DNA from: Pseudomonas saxonica
GTDB lineage: Bacteria > Pseudomonadota > Gammaproteobacteria > Pseudomonadales > Pseudomonadaceae
Assembly (NCBI RefSeq): GCF_007858365.1
Contig: NZ_VFIO01000008.1
Span: forward strand, 175,328 to 239,327
DNA length: 64,000 nt
Direction of reading: 5' to 3'
In this document: positions 25,631 through 34,033 of the stretch, one piece after another
How the letters are laid out: each line of letters opens with the position of its first letter
Position numbering within the stretch: position 1 is the first letter of the stretch
Position numbers and translations under genes: made by a program
Notes under the pieces: model-generated
What the model was told of the DNA's origin: nothing
Database searches by the model: none
What the model saw: the letters and a program-made list of their open reading frames with translations, nothing else

Positions 25631-26632
25631 TTAACCCTGTGGCTGCCCGTTTATCACGGGATTGCCGTTCTGGCTGATGCTCAGGTAGACCGGCAAGACT
25701 TTGGGCAGTGAGGTCACCAGACGATCAATGTCCTGAGTGTTGAATACACCACCAATGCGCAACTTGCCGGTTGCGCTGTCGGCTAGAACCAGCGGCGTAT
25801 CCAGGTAACGGTTGATCAACGGTAATGCATCACTCAGAGACAGATTGTCCAGCACCAACTTGCCGTTGCGCCAGGCAAGATCTTGGGCGTTGGCGTAGGT
25901 CTGGTTGATCTGCGGGGCGTAATCGCCCGCTTTGTAACGCGCCTGCATGCCCGGTTCGAGGCGCAGGCCTTCGCCACTCAGGCGCTTGTTGCTGGTCACC
26001 AGCACCGAACCTTCCAGCAGCGTCACTTTGACCTGATCTTCATACGTCCACACATTGAACTGGGTGCCGGTGACGCGCACCTGGCCTTCTCCCGCCCTGA
26101 CGAAAAAGGGGTGCGTGACATCGTGGCTCACCTTGAAAAAGGCCTCACCCTTGTTCAGGGTGACTCGACGCTGGTCTTTATAGTTGGCAAATGTCAGCTG
26201 CGTACCGAGGTTGAGTTCCACTTCACTGCCGTCCGGCAAGGTCACCGTTTTCAATTGCGTGTCGGCTTGCAGGCGTTGATAGGAACTCGGTACCCACCCC
26301 AGTTGCCAGCCACTGTAGGCCGCAACAGGCGCTGCGATCAGGGTGATGGCCGCTGCCACGGCCAATGTTTGCCAGCGCTTGCGGCGGGCCACTGGCAGCT
26401 TTTGCACCACCCCAGCCGCCATAGGCAGGGGCTGCTGCAAGTGTTCGCTGACGTCCCAGATGTCCAGCATGGCCTCATATTCAAACGCATGCAGCGGGTC
26501 GGCGTTTAACCATTCAGCGAACGCTTCACGTTCCCGGTCGGTGCAATCAGGCTCGTGCACGCGCATGCACCACTGAGCAGCGGCCTCAGTGATGGCATCG
26601 TATTGGGCTTCGGTGAGGCGTGTTTCGCTCAT
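25631..26632 (-). CDS. fpvR: FecR-family anti-sigma factor FpvR
   Basis: A 333-residue anti-sigma regulator. The N-terminal cytoplasmic part (about 1-80, with AAQWCMRVHEPDCTDREREAF and WLNADPLHAFEYEAM) binds a sigma factor. One membrane helix follows at about 87-108, then the periplasmic FecR domain (TVTLPDGSEVELNLGTQL, GEAFFKVSHD, VRVTGTQFNVW) that receives the signal from a TonB receptor. Placement beside pvdQ, with fpvI, pvdA and pvdRT-opmQ in the same window, makes FpvR, which restrains FpvI and PvdS, the best call. Unlike in P. aeruginosa, its sigma factor gene is not adjacent but about 12 kb away. No TonB receptor gene is nearby. Confidence 0.86.
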   Translation of the reverse strand: MSETRLTEAQYDAITEAAAQWCMRVHEPDCTDREREAFAEWLNADPLHAFEYEAMLDIWDVSEHLQQPLPMAAGVVQKLPVARRKRWQTLAVAAAITLIAAPVAAYSGWQLGWVPSSYQRLQADTQLKTVTLPDGSEVELNLGTQLTFANYKDQRRVTLNKGEAFFKVSHDVTHPFFVRAGEGQVRVTGTQFNVWTYEDQVKVTLLEGSVLVTSNKRLSGEGLRLEPGMQARYKAGDYAPQINQTYANAQDLAWRNGKLVLDNLSLSDALPLINRYLDTPLVLADSATGKLRIGGVFNTQDIDRLVTSLPKVLPVYLSISQNGNPVINGQPQG

Positions 26633-26794
26633 TAGTTCTCCTTGGTGCGATGCATTCTAACCCTGCGCTTGGGGATACGAGAACATGAGCCATGTCAAAA
26701 GCATGTCATTTAGCCTTCTGAAGTGATTTTTCTCTGCTAGGGTTATCTCGGCATTCAAGTACCAGACGCAACATCAATTAATGGAGTTAAGAAC

Positions 26795-27079
26795 ATGTTG
26801 AAGAAAACTTTTGCTGCTGTGATCACCGCTGCTGTTGTGCTGGCTTCCGGGGCTGCGATGGCTCAAGCCCCACAAGACCCGAACTGGGCGTTTTCCAAGG
26901 AGGCGATCGAAGTCTTCAAAAACAAGGCTGGCTATACAACCATCAAGAGCATCGAGCTGGAAAACCCGGCGACCGGTATCTGGAAAGCTGAAGGTGTGAA
27001 GACAATCGACGGTGTGGAAGTTCAGGTAGAAACCACAATCGACCACACTGGCAAAGTGCTTTCCGAGAAGAAAGACTGA
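26795..27079 (+). CDS. Small periplasmic PepSY-like protein
   Basis: A 94-residue exported protein with a clear signal peptide (residues 1-23, ending GAAMA). The remaining 70 residues resemble one PepSY-type beta-alpha unit (SIELENPATGIWKAEGVKTI, then VEVQVETTIDHTGKVL). Its function is unknown. It is divergent from fpvR with a 162-base gap, and a strong terminator follows. Confidence 0.82.
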   Translation: MLKKTFAAVITAAVVLASGAAMAQAPQDPNWAFSKEAIEVFKNKAGYTTIKSIELENPATGIWKAEGVKTIDGVEVQVETTIDHTGKVLSEKKD

Positions 27080-27113
27080 TACTCGGCACCTGAAGCGCTC
27101 GTTGAGCGCTTCA

Positions 27114-27148
27114 AGCCCGACTTTGCCTGCGCAGAGTCGGGCTTTTTT
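27114..27148 (+). terminator. Intrinsic terminator after the PepSY-like gene
   Basis: A 9-bp stem AGCCCGACT / AGTCGGGCT followed by a run of six T. It ends the small periplasmic protein gene and lies against the convergent acetyltransferase stop. Confidence 0.88.
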
Positions 27149-27156
27149 CAACGCCT

Positions 27157-27702
27157 TTATCCTCGTTGCGCCAACCAGTGTTCACGGGTCATTTCCCAAA
27201 TCTCGTTGGTGAACGAGCCGCTGACAAACTCAGCCTGTGAGCGGCTGATTAATGTCATCCCGCCCCGTTGCGATACCCTGCGCGAAGCCTCATTAGGTGC
27301 AGCCTTGGGCACCCGCATGCAGTCACGCTGCAGTGTGTGAAACCAATACCTGTCCACTACCTCGCACGCTTCCCCCATCAAGCCTTGGCCTTGCCATGGC
27401 GGAGACAGCCAAAACCCGCGGTTGTTGTCCTGGTCCATCAAGCTGATACAACCGATCACGTCCTCGGGTTCTGTGATCAGCCGGATCGTCCAGTGCCACT
27501 CCTTGCCGAGTGCCATGGCCGGCAATGCGTGATCTTGCAGGTAGCTCAGGGCTCCGTTGTCCGGGTACGGCCAAGGCACACACGCATTGAGATAGCGCAC
27601 GACCTCCCAGTGGGGAAAGCGCTCCTGAATAGCCTGCGCGTCGCCAATGCACAGTGGTTCGAGCAAGAGCCGTGAGGTTTTGAGCGTGGGAGGTTGTTGC
27701 AT
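27157..27702 (-). CDS. GNAT acetyltransferase, RimJ/RimL-like
   Basis: A 181-residue acetyltransferase of the ribosomal-protein type: LKTSRLLLEPLCIGDAQAI at the N-terminus, VIGCISLMDQDNNRGFWLSPPWQGQGLMGEAC around the acetyl-CoA site (residues 85-116), and an asparagine-containing APNEASRRVSQRGGM stretch. The usual N-x-x-S-x-x-V motif is retained. The substrate is unknown; it may act on protein N-termini or small molecules. Single gene, convergent with the PepSY-like gene. Confidence 0.87.
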   Translation of the reverse strand: MQQPPTLKTSRLLLEPLCIGDAQAIQERFPHWEVVRYLNACVPWPYPDNGALSYLQDHALPAMALGKEWHWTIRLITEPEDVIGCISLMDQDNNRGFWLSPPWQGQGLMGEACEVVDRYWFHTLQRDCMRVPKAAPNEASRRVSQRGGMTLISRSQAEFVSGSFTNEIWEMTREHWLAQRG

Positions 27703-27761
27703 GAACGGGCGCTCCTTGCCATGAATGTGGTTTTGAGCTTAACCCTTAATAGCCGCCATAC

Positions 27762-27787
27762 AAAAAGCCCCCGTAAAAACGGGGGCT
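27762..27787 (-). terminator. Terminator of the first DUF2790-like gene
   Basis: Stem AGCCCCCG / CGGGGGCT with a TAAAAA loop. Read on the minus strand it is followed by five T. Confidence 0.8.
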
Positions 27788-27814
27788 CGGCATTCCTGCA
27801 AGGCTGCGCGGCGA

Positions 27815-28072
27815 TTAGCCGTTCGAGCAGCCGTTACCCATGATGCGGTATTCCAGTATATGGCGTTGACCTTGATGGTCTTCGTAGGTCATCTGCGCTG
27901 GCACCACTTCACACACATCCTGGGTGGGCGAAACACTAATAACTTTAGCGATATCGAGGTCAGTGGAGTAAGTGTAATGTTCGACAACAGGTTGAGCCTG
28001 TGCAACTTTAGCCTCTTCAGCCACTGCCAATGTAGAAAAGCCTAACAAAGCAAAAGCAATCAAACGGTTCAT
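27815..28072 (-). CDS. DUF2790-like periplasmic protein, copy 1
   Basis: An 85-residue exported protein with a signal peptide ending TLAVA (about residue 18). The mature part contains LDIAKVISVS, two cysteines (DVCEVVP and NGCSNG) likely forming a disulfide, and VVPAQMTYEDHQGQRH. It is a close relative of the gene at 28379 and looks like the short Pseudomonas DUF2790 family, whose function is not established. The 5' regions of the two genes are also similar, pointing to tandem duplication including the promoter. Confidence 0.83.
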   Translation of the reverse strand: MNRLIAFALLGFSTLAVAEEAKVAQAQPVVEHYTYSTDLDIAKVISVSPTQDVCEVVPAQMTYEDHQGQRHILEYRIMGNGCSNG

Positions 28073-28378
28073 TATTCACACCTCAAAACAATCACGTTTC
28101 ACTGACTTCAGTTGCCCAGTGGGCGGTCGAAGTTGCGGCGTTGTTCTCGAAGGAAGATGCCGCACGAAGTACCGTGCCCTGTTTTAATGTTTCAATGTTT
28201 GGTAAGGGATGTCGCTATCATACGGTGTTAAATCAATGATTGAAGTCAAAAGACTGACAATAAGTCTTTCCAAATCGGTAACAATTAATCTGTCCCAGCA
28301 CCCTCACTAAAAAGCCCCCTCCGAAGAGAGGGCCTGGGGTCGCATCCTTGCGGGCAACCTGATGCTCAAAGCGTTGAG
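28073..28378. promoter_or_regulatory. Upstream region of DUF2790-like copy 1
   Basis: This gap holds the promoter region of the downstream minus-strand gene and an imperfect hairpin at about 28313-28333 that may terminate copy 2. Pieces CTGACTTCAGTTGCC, GCCGCACGAAGTACCG and TGTTTGGTAA recur in the same order upstream of copy 2. No ORF is supported. Confidence 0.5.
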
Positions 28379-28636
28379 TTAGTGAGTGCTGCAACCGTCA
28401 CCCATCACTTGATATTCAACCGTGTGGCGCTGACCCTGATGGTCTTCATAGGTCATTTGCGCCGGTACAACTTTGCACACTTTGGGGATGTCGGACAGGC
28501 TGATAACTTTAGCGATGTCCAGTGTCGACCCATAAGAGTATTGTTCTACAGCCGGTGCTGAAGTGGCGGCAGTTGTTTCGCCAGCAAAGGCAATCGATGC
28601 ACTACCAGCCAGGACTAAAGCAATTAAAGTTTTCAT
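28379..28636 (-). CDS. DUF2790-like periplasmic protein, copy 2
   Basis: An 85-residue exported protein; the signal peptide ends IAFA. The mature part matches copy 1 over LDIAKVIS, VVPAQMTYEDHQGQRH and the two cysteines, but differs in its N-terminal third. I start it at 28636 (MKTLIALVLAG); the open frame continues eight codons upstream without adding a sensible signal sequence. Function unknown. Confidence 0.83.
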   Translation of the reverse strand: MKTLIALVLAGSASIAFAGETTAATSAPAVEQYSYGSTLDIAKVISLSDIPKVCKVVPAQMTYEDHQGQRHTVEYQVMGDGCSTH

Positions 28637-28946
28637 TGTGGTGGCCTCTAAAGTAATCAAGAGTTAAAGCTGACTGACTTCATTTGCCAACGGCGGGAAG
28701 AAGTTACGGCACCTGTTTCAATGATCAAGTAGCCGTACGAAGTTCCGTATTATGTATTCCGTGTTCGGTAAAGCTTTTTACATGCTGCCAAGTATACGCC
28801 GATGTCTTCATCGAAAAAGACCTAATGGCAAAATGCTCTATTACCGCCCGGGTAACAATGTGGTGGCTCCCGTGAGATTTTCAAGGGGTGCTGGACGATT
28901 GCCTTGCTGGCATACTGCCAATTCCCTTCCGGAGTCAGTCAACAGC
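28637..28946. promoter_or_regulatory. Divergent promoter region between DUF2790 copy 2 and zapE
   Basis: Contains the second copy of the conserved upstream blocks (CTGACTTCATTTGCC, GCCGTACGAAGTTCCG, TGTTCGGTAA). The rest shows no supported gene; the plus-strand frame that runs into zapE from 28752 has no ribosome site and no family match. Confidence 0.5.
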
Positions 28947-30062
28947 ATGAATGTCGAGTCACCCCTCCATGCCTGGAAAGAGGCCATCGAGCAGCACGGT
29001 TTTGTTCACGATCCGGCTCAAGCGCGGGCGGTACAGGCGTTGCAGCATTGTCATGAGCAGCTGCACGAAGCCCAGAAGACCGCTGAGGGTGTGTATTTAT
29101 GGGGGCCGGTTGGGCGGGGCAAAACCTGGCTGATGGACCAGTTCTACAAGAGTCTGCGGGTGCCTGCACGTCGTCAGCACTTCCACCATTTTATGCAATG
29201 GGTGCACCAGCGACTGTTTCAACTGACCGGCACCTCTGACCCGCTTGAAACGATCGCCAAAGCGTTAAGCAAAGAGGTGAGGGTGTTGTGTTTTGACGAG
29301 CTGTTCGTCAATGACATTGGTGACGCGATTATTCTCGGCCGATTGTTCAAAGTGATGTTTGACGAAGGCGTGGTGCTGGTATGTACCTCTAACCAGCCCC
29401 CTGAGCAGTTATATAGCCAAGGCCATAACAAGGAGCGTTTTGCGCCTGCGATCACCGCCATTGTGGAGCATATGCACGTGGTGTCGGTGGATGGGGTTGA
29501 AGATCACCGTTTGCACCCCGGGATTGCGCAGCAGCGTTTTTGGGTGACACCCACGGGGCAGCCCAGTGTATTTGGGGACGTATTCGCGCAGTTGGCCCAG
29601 GGGCAGTCGGTCTCTCATGAGCCGATTGCGGTTGCGCACCGATCACTGAGCGTGGTGCGGGCCAGTGAACGTGTGCTGTGGTGCAATTTTCATGAATTGT
29701 GCGAACAGCCGCTGGCCGCCATCGAGTTTATGGACCTTTGTGGTCGCTATCAGGCGATTTTACTCAGTGACGTGCCCTGTATGAGCGCTGAGCAACGTGA
29801 AGGCAAGATTGCGCGGGGGACTGAAGACGGCCCGGTGAAAGTTGAGGCAGGGGATCGTGAATTACCGCAGCTGTCACGTTTCGACGACAGCGTGCGGCGA
29901 TTTATTGCCCTGATCGATGAGTGCTACGACCGCAAGGTCCCGGTCTTGATTGAAGCGCACGTTCCGTTGGAACAGCTATACACACAAGGCTATCTGGAAT
30001 TTGCCTTTCGCCGCACCCTGAGCCGCCTGCAAGAAATGCAGTTGCAGCGGTTCGGGGTCTGA
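28947..30062 (+). CDS. zapE: Cell division protein ZapE / AFG1-like ATPase
   Basis: A 371-residue AAA+ ATPase of the AFG1/LACE1 family; in E. coli ZapE acts at the Z-ring under stress. Walker A GPVGRGKTW (residues 53-61), Walker B VLCFDELFVND (about 112-122) and the sensor region VLVCTSNQPPEQLY are intact. The C-terminal FDDSVRRFIALIDECYDRKVPVLIEA block is diagnostic. The start at ATG 28947 is chosen from family length; the open frame begins 65 codons earlier. This sequence may be the second AFG1-like paralogue that many pseudomonads carry besides the one near rplM, so orthology to E. coli ZapE is not certain. Confidence 0.88.
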   Translation: MNVESPLHAWKEAIEQHGFVHDPAQARAVQALQHCHEQLHEAQKTAEGVYLWGPVGRGKTWLMDQFYKSLRVPARRQHFHHFMQWVHQRLFQLTGTSDPLETIAKALSKEVRVLCFDELFVNDIGDAIILGRLFKVMFDEGVVLVCTSNQPPEQLYSQGHNKERFAPAITAIVEHMHVVSVDGVEDHRLHPGIAQQRFWVTPTGQPSVFGDVFAQLAQGQSVSHEPIAVAHRSLSVVRASERVLWCNFHELCEQPLAAIEFMDLCGRYQAILLSDVPCMSAEQREGKIARGTEDGPVKVEAGDRELPQLSRFDDSVRRFIALIDECYDRKVPVLIEAHVPLEQLYTQGYLEFAFRRTLSRLQEMQLQRFGV

Positions 30063-30079
30063 TAGGCAGCATCCAGTTT

Positions 30080-31250
30080 CGTAGCCGCTGACGAGTCATG
30101 CACGACGGCTTCGTTCTTCGTCAGCGGCCATGCTCACAGCGACACGTTAACCTGTAGCCGCTGCCGAAGGCTGCGATCGAGCGCGAAGCGGTCGCAAGAT
30201 GGGACGCCTCGGGGTGTCAGGTTTTACGACGGCTACACGCCATGCTCACAGCCACACGTAAACCTGTAGCAGCTGCCGAAGGCTGCGATCGAGCGCGCAG
30301 CGGTCGCAAGAGGGGACGCCTCGGTGTGCCAGGTTTTACGACGGCTGCGCCGCCGAACGCAGCCTTCGTTCCTCGTCAGCTGCTACGCGCCTTGCTCACA
30401 GCCACACGTAAACCTGTAGCCGCTGCTGAAGGCTGCGATCGAGCGCGAAGCTGTCGCAAGATGGGACCCCGCGGGGTGTCAGGTTTTACGACGGCTGCGC
30501 CGCCGATCGCAGCCTTCGTTCCTCGTCAGCGGCTACACCCCTTGCTCACAGCCACACGTAAACCTGTAGCCGCTGCCGAAGGCTGCGATCGAGCGCGCAG
30601 CGGTCGCAAGATGGGACGACTCGGTGTGCCAGGTTTTACGACGGCTACACGCCATGCTCACAGCCACACGTTAACCTGTAGCAGCTGCCGAAGGCTGCGA
30701 TCGAGCGCGCAGCGGTCGCAAAATGGGACGACTCGGGGTGTCAGGTTTTACGACGGCTGCGCCGCCGAACGCAGCCTTCGTCCCTCGTCAGCTGCTACGC
30801 GCCTTGCTCACAGCCACACGTAAACCTGTAGCCGCTGCCGAAGGCTGCGATCGAGCGCGAAGCGGTCGCAAGATGGGACCCCGCGGGGTGTCAGGTTTTA
30901 CGACGGCTTCGCCGCCGAACGCAGCCTTCGTTCCTCGTCAGCTGCTACGCGCCATGCTCACAACCACACGTAAACCTGTAGCAGCTGCCGAAGGCTGCGA
31001 TCGAGCGCGAAGCGGTCGCAAGATGGGACGACTCGGGGTGTCAGGTTTTACGACGACTGCGCCGCCGATCGCAGCCTTCGTCCCTCGTCAGCTGCTACGC
31101 GCCATGCTCACAGCGACACGTTAACCTGTAGCCGCTGCCGAAGGCTGCGATCGAGCGCGAAGCGGTCGCAAGATGGGACGACTCGGTGTGCCAGGTTTTA
31201 CGACGGCTGCGCCGCCGATCGCAGCCTTCGTTCCTCGTCAGCGGCATTTT
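30080..31250. repeat. Array of eight REP-doublet units (REPIN-like)
   Basis: Eight copies of a unit starting AACCTGTAGCMGCTGC begin near 30149, 30261, 30411, 30561, 30673, 30823, 30973 and 31123. Spacings are 112, 150, 150, 112, 150, 150 and 150 bases. The 112-base units lack the 38 bases that form the right half of the palindrome. Each full unit is itself an inverted repeat: GTAGCCGCTG...GGCTGCGATCG on the left, CGATCGCAGCC...CAGCGGCTAC on the right. Open frames through the array are translations of the repeat, not genes. Confidence 0.9.
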
Positions 31251-31265
31251 GCACACCCGCAACAA

Positions 31266-32069
31266 TCAATCCCACTGAGGTGCAAGGCCTTTAGGGCTGG
31301 TCAGGCGATGGCCGCGATCCAGGGCTGCGATCTGCGCCATGTCGTCTTCGCTCAACGTCAGTTCGCACGCCTTGAGGTTGCTTTCAAGGTTGGCGCGCTT
31401 GGTTGAGGACGGAATGACCGAATAACCCAATTGCATGGCCCACGCCAGTGTCACTTGTGCGGCTGTGGCGTCATGACGCTTGGCAATCTGATTGATCACC
31501 GGATCTTTCAACACTTCGCCGTAGGCTAACGTCATGTACGAAGTGATATGAATGCCTTGGCTCTTGGCGAATTCCACCACTTTGCGGTTTTGCAGGTAGG
31601 GATGCAGTTCAATCTGGTTAGTGGCGATGTTCTCGGCACCGACCGCAGCAATTGCTTCTTTCATCAGTGCGATGGTGAAGTTGGACACGCCGATGGCGTG
31701 GGTCAGCCCCAGCTTTTTTGCCTCCAGCAGTTGTTTCATAAACACCGCAACCGGCACGGCGTTGTCGGGTGATGGCCAGTGAATCAGTGTCAGGTCCAGA
31801 TGGTCGGTGCGCAACTTGGCCAAACTGTCTTTGAGGCTCGGGATCAACTGGCCTTCGGCAAAATGGTCGACCCAGATTTTGCTGGTGATATACAGCGCTT
31901 CACGGTCGATGCCACTTTCGGCAATCGCCTGTCCGACTTCTGCTTCATTCTGATAAATCTGCGCGGTGTCGATCACCCGATAACCGACGTCCAGCGCATT
32001 TTTGACCGAGTCAATAACGACTTGGCCCTGTAAGCGAAATGTACCGAGACCGAATGCTGGAACTGTCAT
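31266..32069 (-). CDS. dkgB: Aldo/keto reductase, 2,5-diketo-D-gluconate reductase B type
   Basis: NADPH-dependent reductase of 267 residues, the same length as E. coli DkgB and very similar to it by eye (PAFGLGTFRLQ, LTLIHWPSPDN, IATNQIELHPYLQNRKVV, SYSVIPSS-type NADPH loop, SPKGLAPQWD end). The catalytic tetrad is present: Asp and Tyr in DTAQIYQNE, Lys in YITSKIW, His in LIHWP. It reduces 2,5-diketogluconate and methylglyoxal-like carbonyls. Start at 32069 with CAGGAG upstream. It is divergent from pvdP. Confidence 0.93.
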   Translation of the reverse strand: MTVPAFGLGTFRLQGQVVIDSVKNALDVGYRVIDTAQIYQNEAEVGQAIAESGIDREALYITSKIWVDHFAEGQLIPSLKDSLAKLRTDHLDLTLIHWPSPDNAVPVAVFMKQLLEAKKLGLTHAIGVSNFTIALMKEAIAAVGAENIATNQIELHPYLQNRKVVEFAKSQGIHITSYMTLAYGEVLKDPVINQIAKRHDATAAQVTLAWAMQLGYSVIPSSTKRANLESNLKACELTLSEDDMAQIAALDRGHRLTSPKGLAPQWD

Positions 32070-32192
32070 GGATAACTCCTGGAGTGCTGTAAGAATGAGG
32101 TCGAGTATCCTCGCCTTGAGCCGCACGAAACACCGTAGCTCACGCAAAGCAGTCTTGACTGCACGTCATGAATTCAACTGAGGCCCTCAGGC

Positions 32193-32216
32193 TAAATTTG
32201 AGCCCGCACAGTACGT
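32193..32216 (+). promoter_or_regulatory. Iron-starvation (PvdS) box of pvdP
   Basis: GCTAAAT-N16-CGT, with TAAAT at 32193-32197 and CGT at 32214-32216, matching the PvdS promoter consensus. It lies 45 bases before the pvdP ATG. Confidence 0.8.
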
Positions 32217-32261
32217 TCTAGCTTGGATAACGCCTGCATTCAGGCCGGGACAGGTAGGGCA

Positions 32262-33893
32262 ATGACGATTTCTCGACGATGGTTCATCGCTGGTTTAGCG
32301 ATTACCGGCGCAGCAGCGCCAGCAGCGTTCTATGGGCATCGCGAGTTGACGCGGGTGGACGAGCCCATCACGCCGGGTGAGGCAACGGTCGAGTTGGCAG
32401 ACACGGCGGGGCAGCAACTGGCTGATCAATTACGCGGGCTTTGGAGCATTTCTTTCAGTGGCGCCGATGGCGGGCTGGAGGGGGTGCCTCAAGAAGGCCT
32501 TGAGGTGTGGCTCGACATAGCCCCGCGTGGCCGAGGTGTTCGCGGTTATCTGGACAGTGCCGCGGTATTGAACAGCACGCAAACGCCGCGTTACCGCATT
32601 CTGGGGGATCTGGTCGAGCCCGACCCTAAAAGGATGCACTGGCGAATCACCCGCAGTGATTCTGCCAACGGTCAGGCGGATTACGAGTTCAGTTTTAGCC
32701 TGGACGAAGTCTGGGGTATGTACGGCAATGCTGGCAGTGGCACCCTCAGCGGTACTGTGCAACGTCTGGACCGGCCCTTGGCACTGCCTGAACAAGACAA
32801 CCGATTTGTTGCGATTAAGCGCACTTTCCCGGAGGCGCGGGAGCGCATCGGTTTAAATCCAGATTTACTGGCCTGGCTGGTGGCGCCGGAGCATCGTTTA
32901 TTCCATCAGTTATGGCACGCTTCGCGGGACACTTGGCATGAGCTCTCGGATGACAAACGCAACGCCTTGCGTGGACTCGGCTGGCAACCCGGCCAGAGAG
33001 ACCGGGAGCGGGATGCGCGAGGGCCACGCAAGGACCGAAATGGTTCCGGGGTCGATTTTTTCTTTATGCATCGGCATATGTTGCGGGCCGCTCGTTCGAT
33101 GCAGGATCTACCGTCGTGGACGGCATTCCCTTTGCCTCAACCTGAGCTTGAACGCGACCGTGCCGGGTTTGCCCGCTACTTTGACAATCACGACGGCAGT
33201 GCCTTGCCGCCGACGTGGCTGGCTGAAGGCGATGCGGTGTATACCCAATGGCTGAGTGATATCAAACAGCCTGAAACTTTTCATTCCAACTTCGAGGTGT
33301 GGGAATCGCGCTATCGCGACCCGCGTTATTTGTCGACGCTGACGTTGGGCCAGTTCGGTTCCGAGGTTGAACTGGGCCTGCATGACTGGTTGCATATGCG
33401 CTGGGCCTCGGTGCCACGAGATCCCTCAAACGGCGCACCGGTGCCGATGGCCCGTGATCCAGCCGACTTCGCGGCGCGTTGGTACGAGGCCGAAAATGAC
33501 TTTTTGGGCGATCCGTTCTCCTCTCATGTCAATCCGGTGTTCTGGAGCTTTCATGGCTGGATCGATGATCGTTTAGAGGATTGGTTTCGTGCCCATGAGC
33601 GTTTTCATCCCGGGCAGCTCCAGCGCGAAGAGATCAATGGTGTGCCCTGGTTTGCGGCGGGTCGTTGGGTGGAAGTGGAAGATCCGTGGCTGGGCCCAGT
33701 GACTCACGGTTGTAGTACCACGCCGGGACTGGCGACGGGAAAAACCGTTGAAATGGATCCCGAGACGATGAAGCTCGCGCTGCGTATCACCTTTGGCGAT
33801 GAAAAAAAGATGGGCAATCTGTTTCAGCGCGTACCGCGTCGCCCGTGGTACGCGCGGCATCTGGTGGTCAAGCGCAACACACACATTTTGTAG
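32262..33893 (+). CDS. pvdP: Pyoverdine-maturation tyrosinase PvdP
   Basis: Tat-exported di-copper tyrosinase that oxidises ferribactin in the periplasm to build the pyoverdine chromophore. A twin-arginine signal SRRWFIAG lies at residues 4-11. The starting ATG at 32262 gives 543 residues, essentially the length of P. aeruginosa PvdP. Candidate copper-binding histidines occur in FHQLWHASRDTWHELS and FFMHRHMLRAA (first site), and LHDWLHMRWAS and FWSFHGWIDDRLEDW (second site). It has its own PvdS box. In P. aeruginosa it neighbours opmQ, as it does here. Confidence 0.94.
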   Translation: MTISRRWFIAGLAITGAAAPAAFYGHRELTRVDEPITPGEATVELADTAGQQLADQLRGLWSISFSGADGGLEGVPQEGLEVWLDIAPRGRGVRGYLDSAAVLNSTQTPRYRILGDLVEPDPKRMHWRITRSDSANGQADYEFSFSLDEVWGMYGNAGSGTLSGTVQRLDRPLALPEQDNRFVAIKRTFPEARERIGLNPDLLAWLVAPEHRLFHQLWHASRDTWHELSDDKRNALRGLGWQPGQRDRERDARGPRKDRNGSGVDFFFMHRHMLRAARSMQDLPSWTAFPLPQPELERDRAGFARYFDNHDGSALPPTWLAEGDAVYTQWLSDIKQPETFHSNFEVWESRYRDPRYLSTLTLGQFGSEVELGLHDWLHMRWASVPRDPSNGAPVPMARDPADFAARWYEAENDFLGDPFSSHVNPVFWSFHGWIDDRLEDWFRAHERFHPGQLQREEINGVPWFAAGRWVEVEDPWLGPVTHGCSTTPGLATGKTVEMDPETMKLALRITFGDEKKMGNLFQRVPRRPWYARHLVVKRNTHIL

Positions 33894-34030
33894 CCGCTGA
33901 CGAGCAGCGCGAGGCTGCGTTCGAGCGCGTAGCGCTCGTAAGATTGGGCCAGCGCGGTGTGTCAGGTGCTACGACGGCTTCGCCGCCGATCGCAGCCTCG
34001 CAGAGCTCGTCAGCTCCTACAGGAATAGAG
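33893..34030. repeat. Single REP-like doublet between pvdP and opmQ
   Basis: GTAGCCGCTGACGAG at the left and CTCGTCAGCTCCTAC at the right form the ends of an inverted repeat of the same family as the 30-31 kb array. It separates the convergent pvdP and opmQ genes. Confidence 0.7.
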
Positions 34031-34033
34031 CGG

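Noticed and set aside
30242..31124. Two plus-strand open frames of 193 and 133 codons in the repeat region
   Set aside because: Their translations repeat the same phrase (KPVAAAEGCDRARS...) once per REP unit; they are readings of non-coding repeats.
30080..31250. Possible CRISPR array
   Set aside because: Units are 112-150 bases, near-identical throughout with no unique spacers, each is palindromic, and no cas gene is present.
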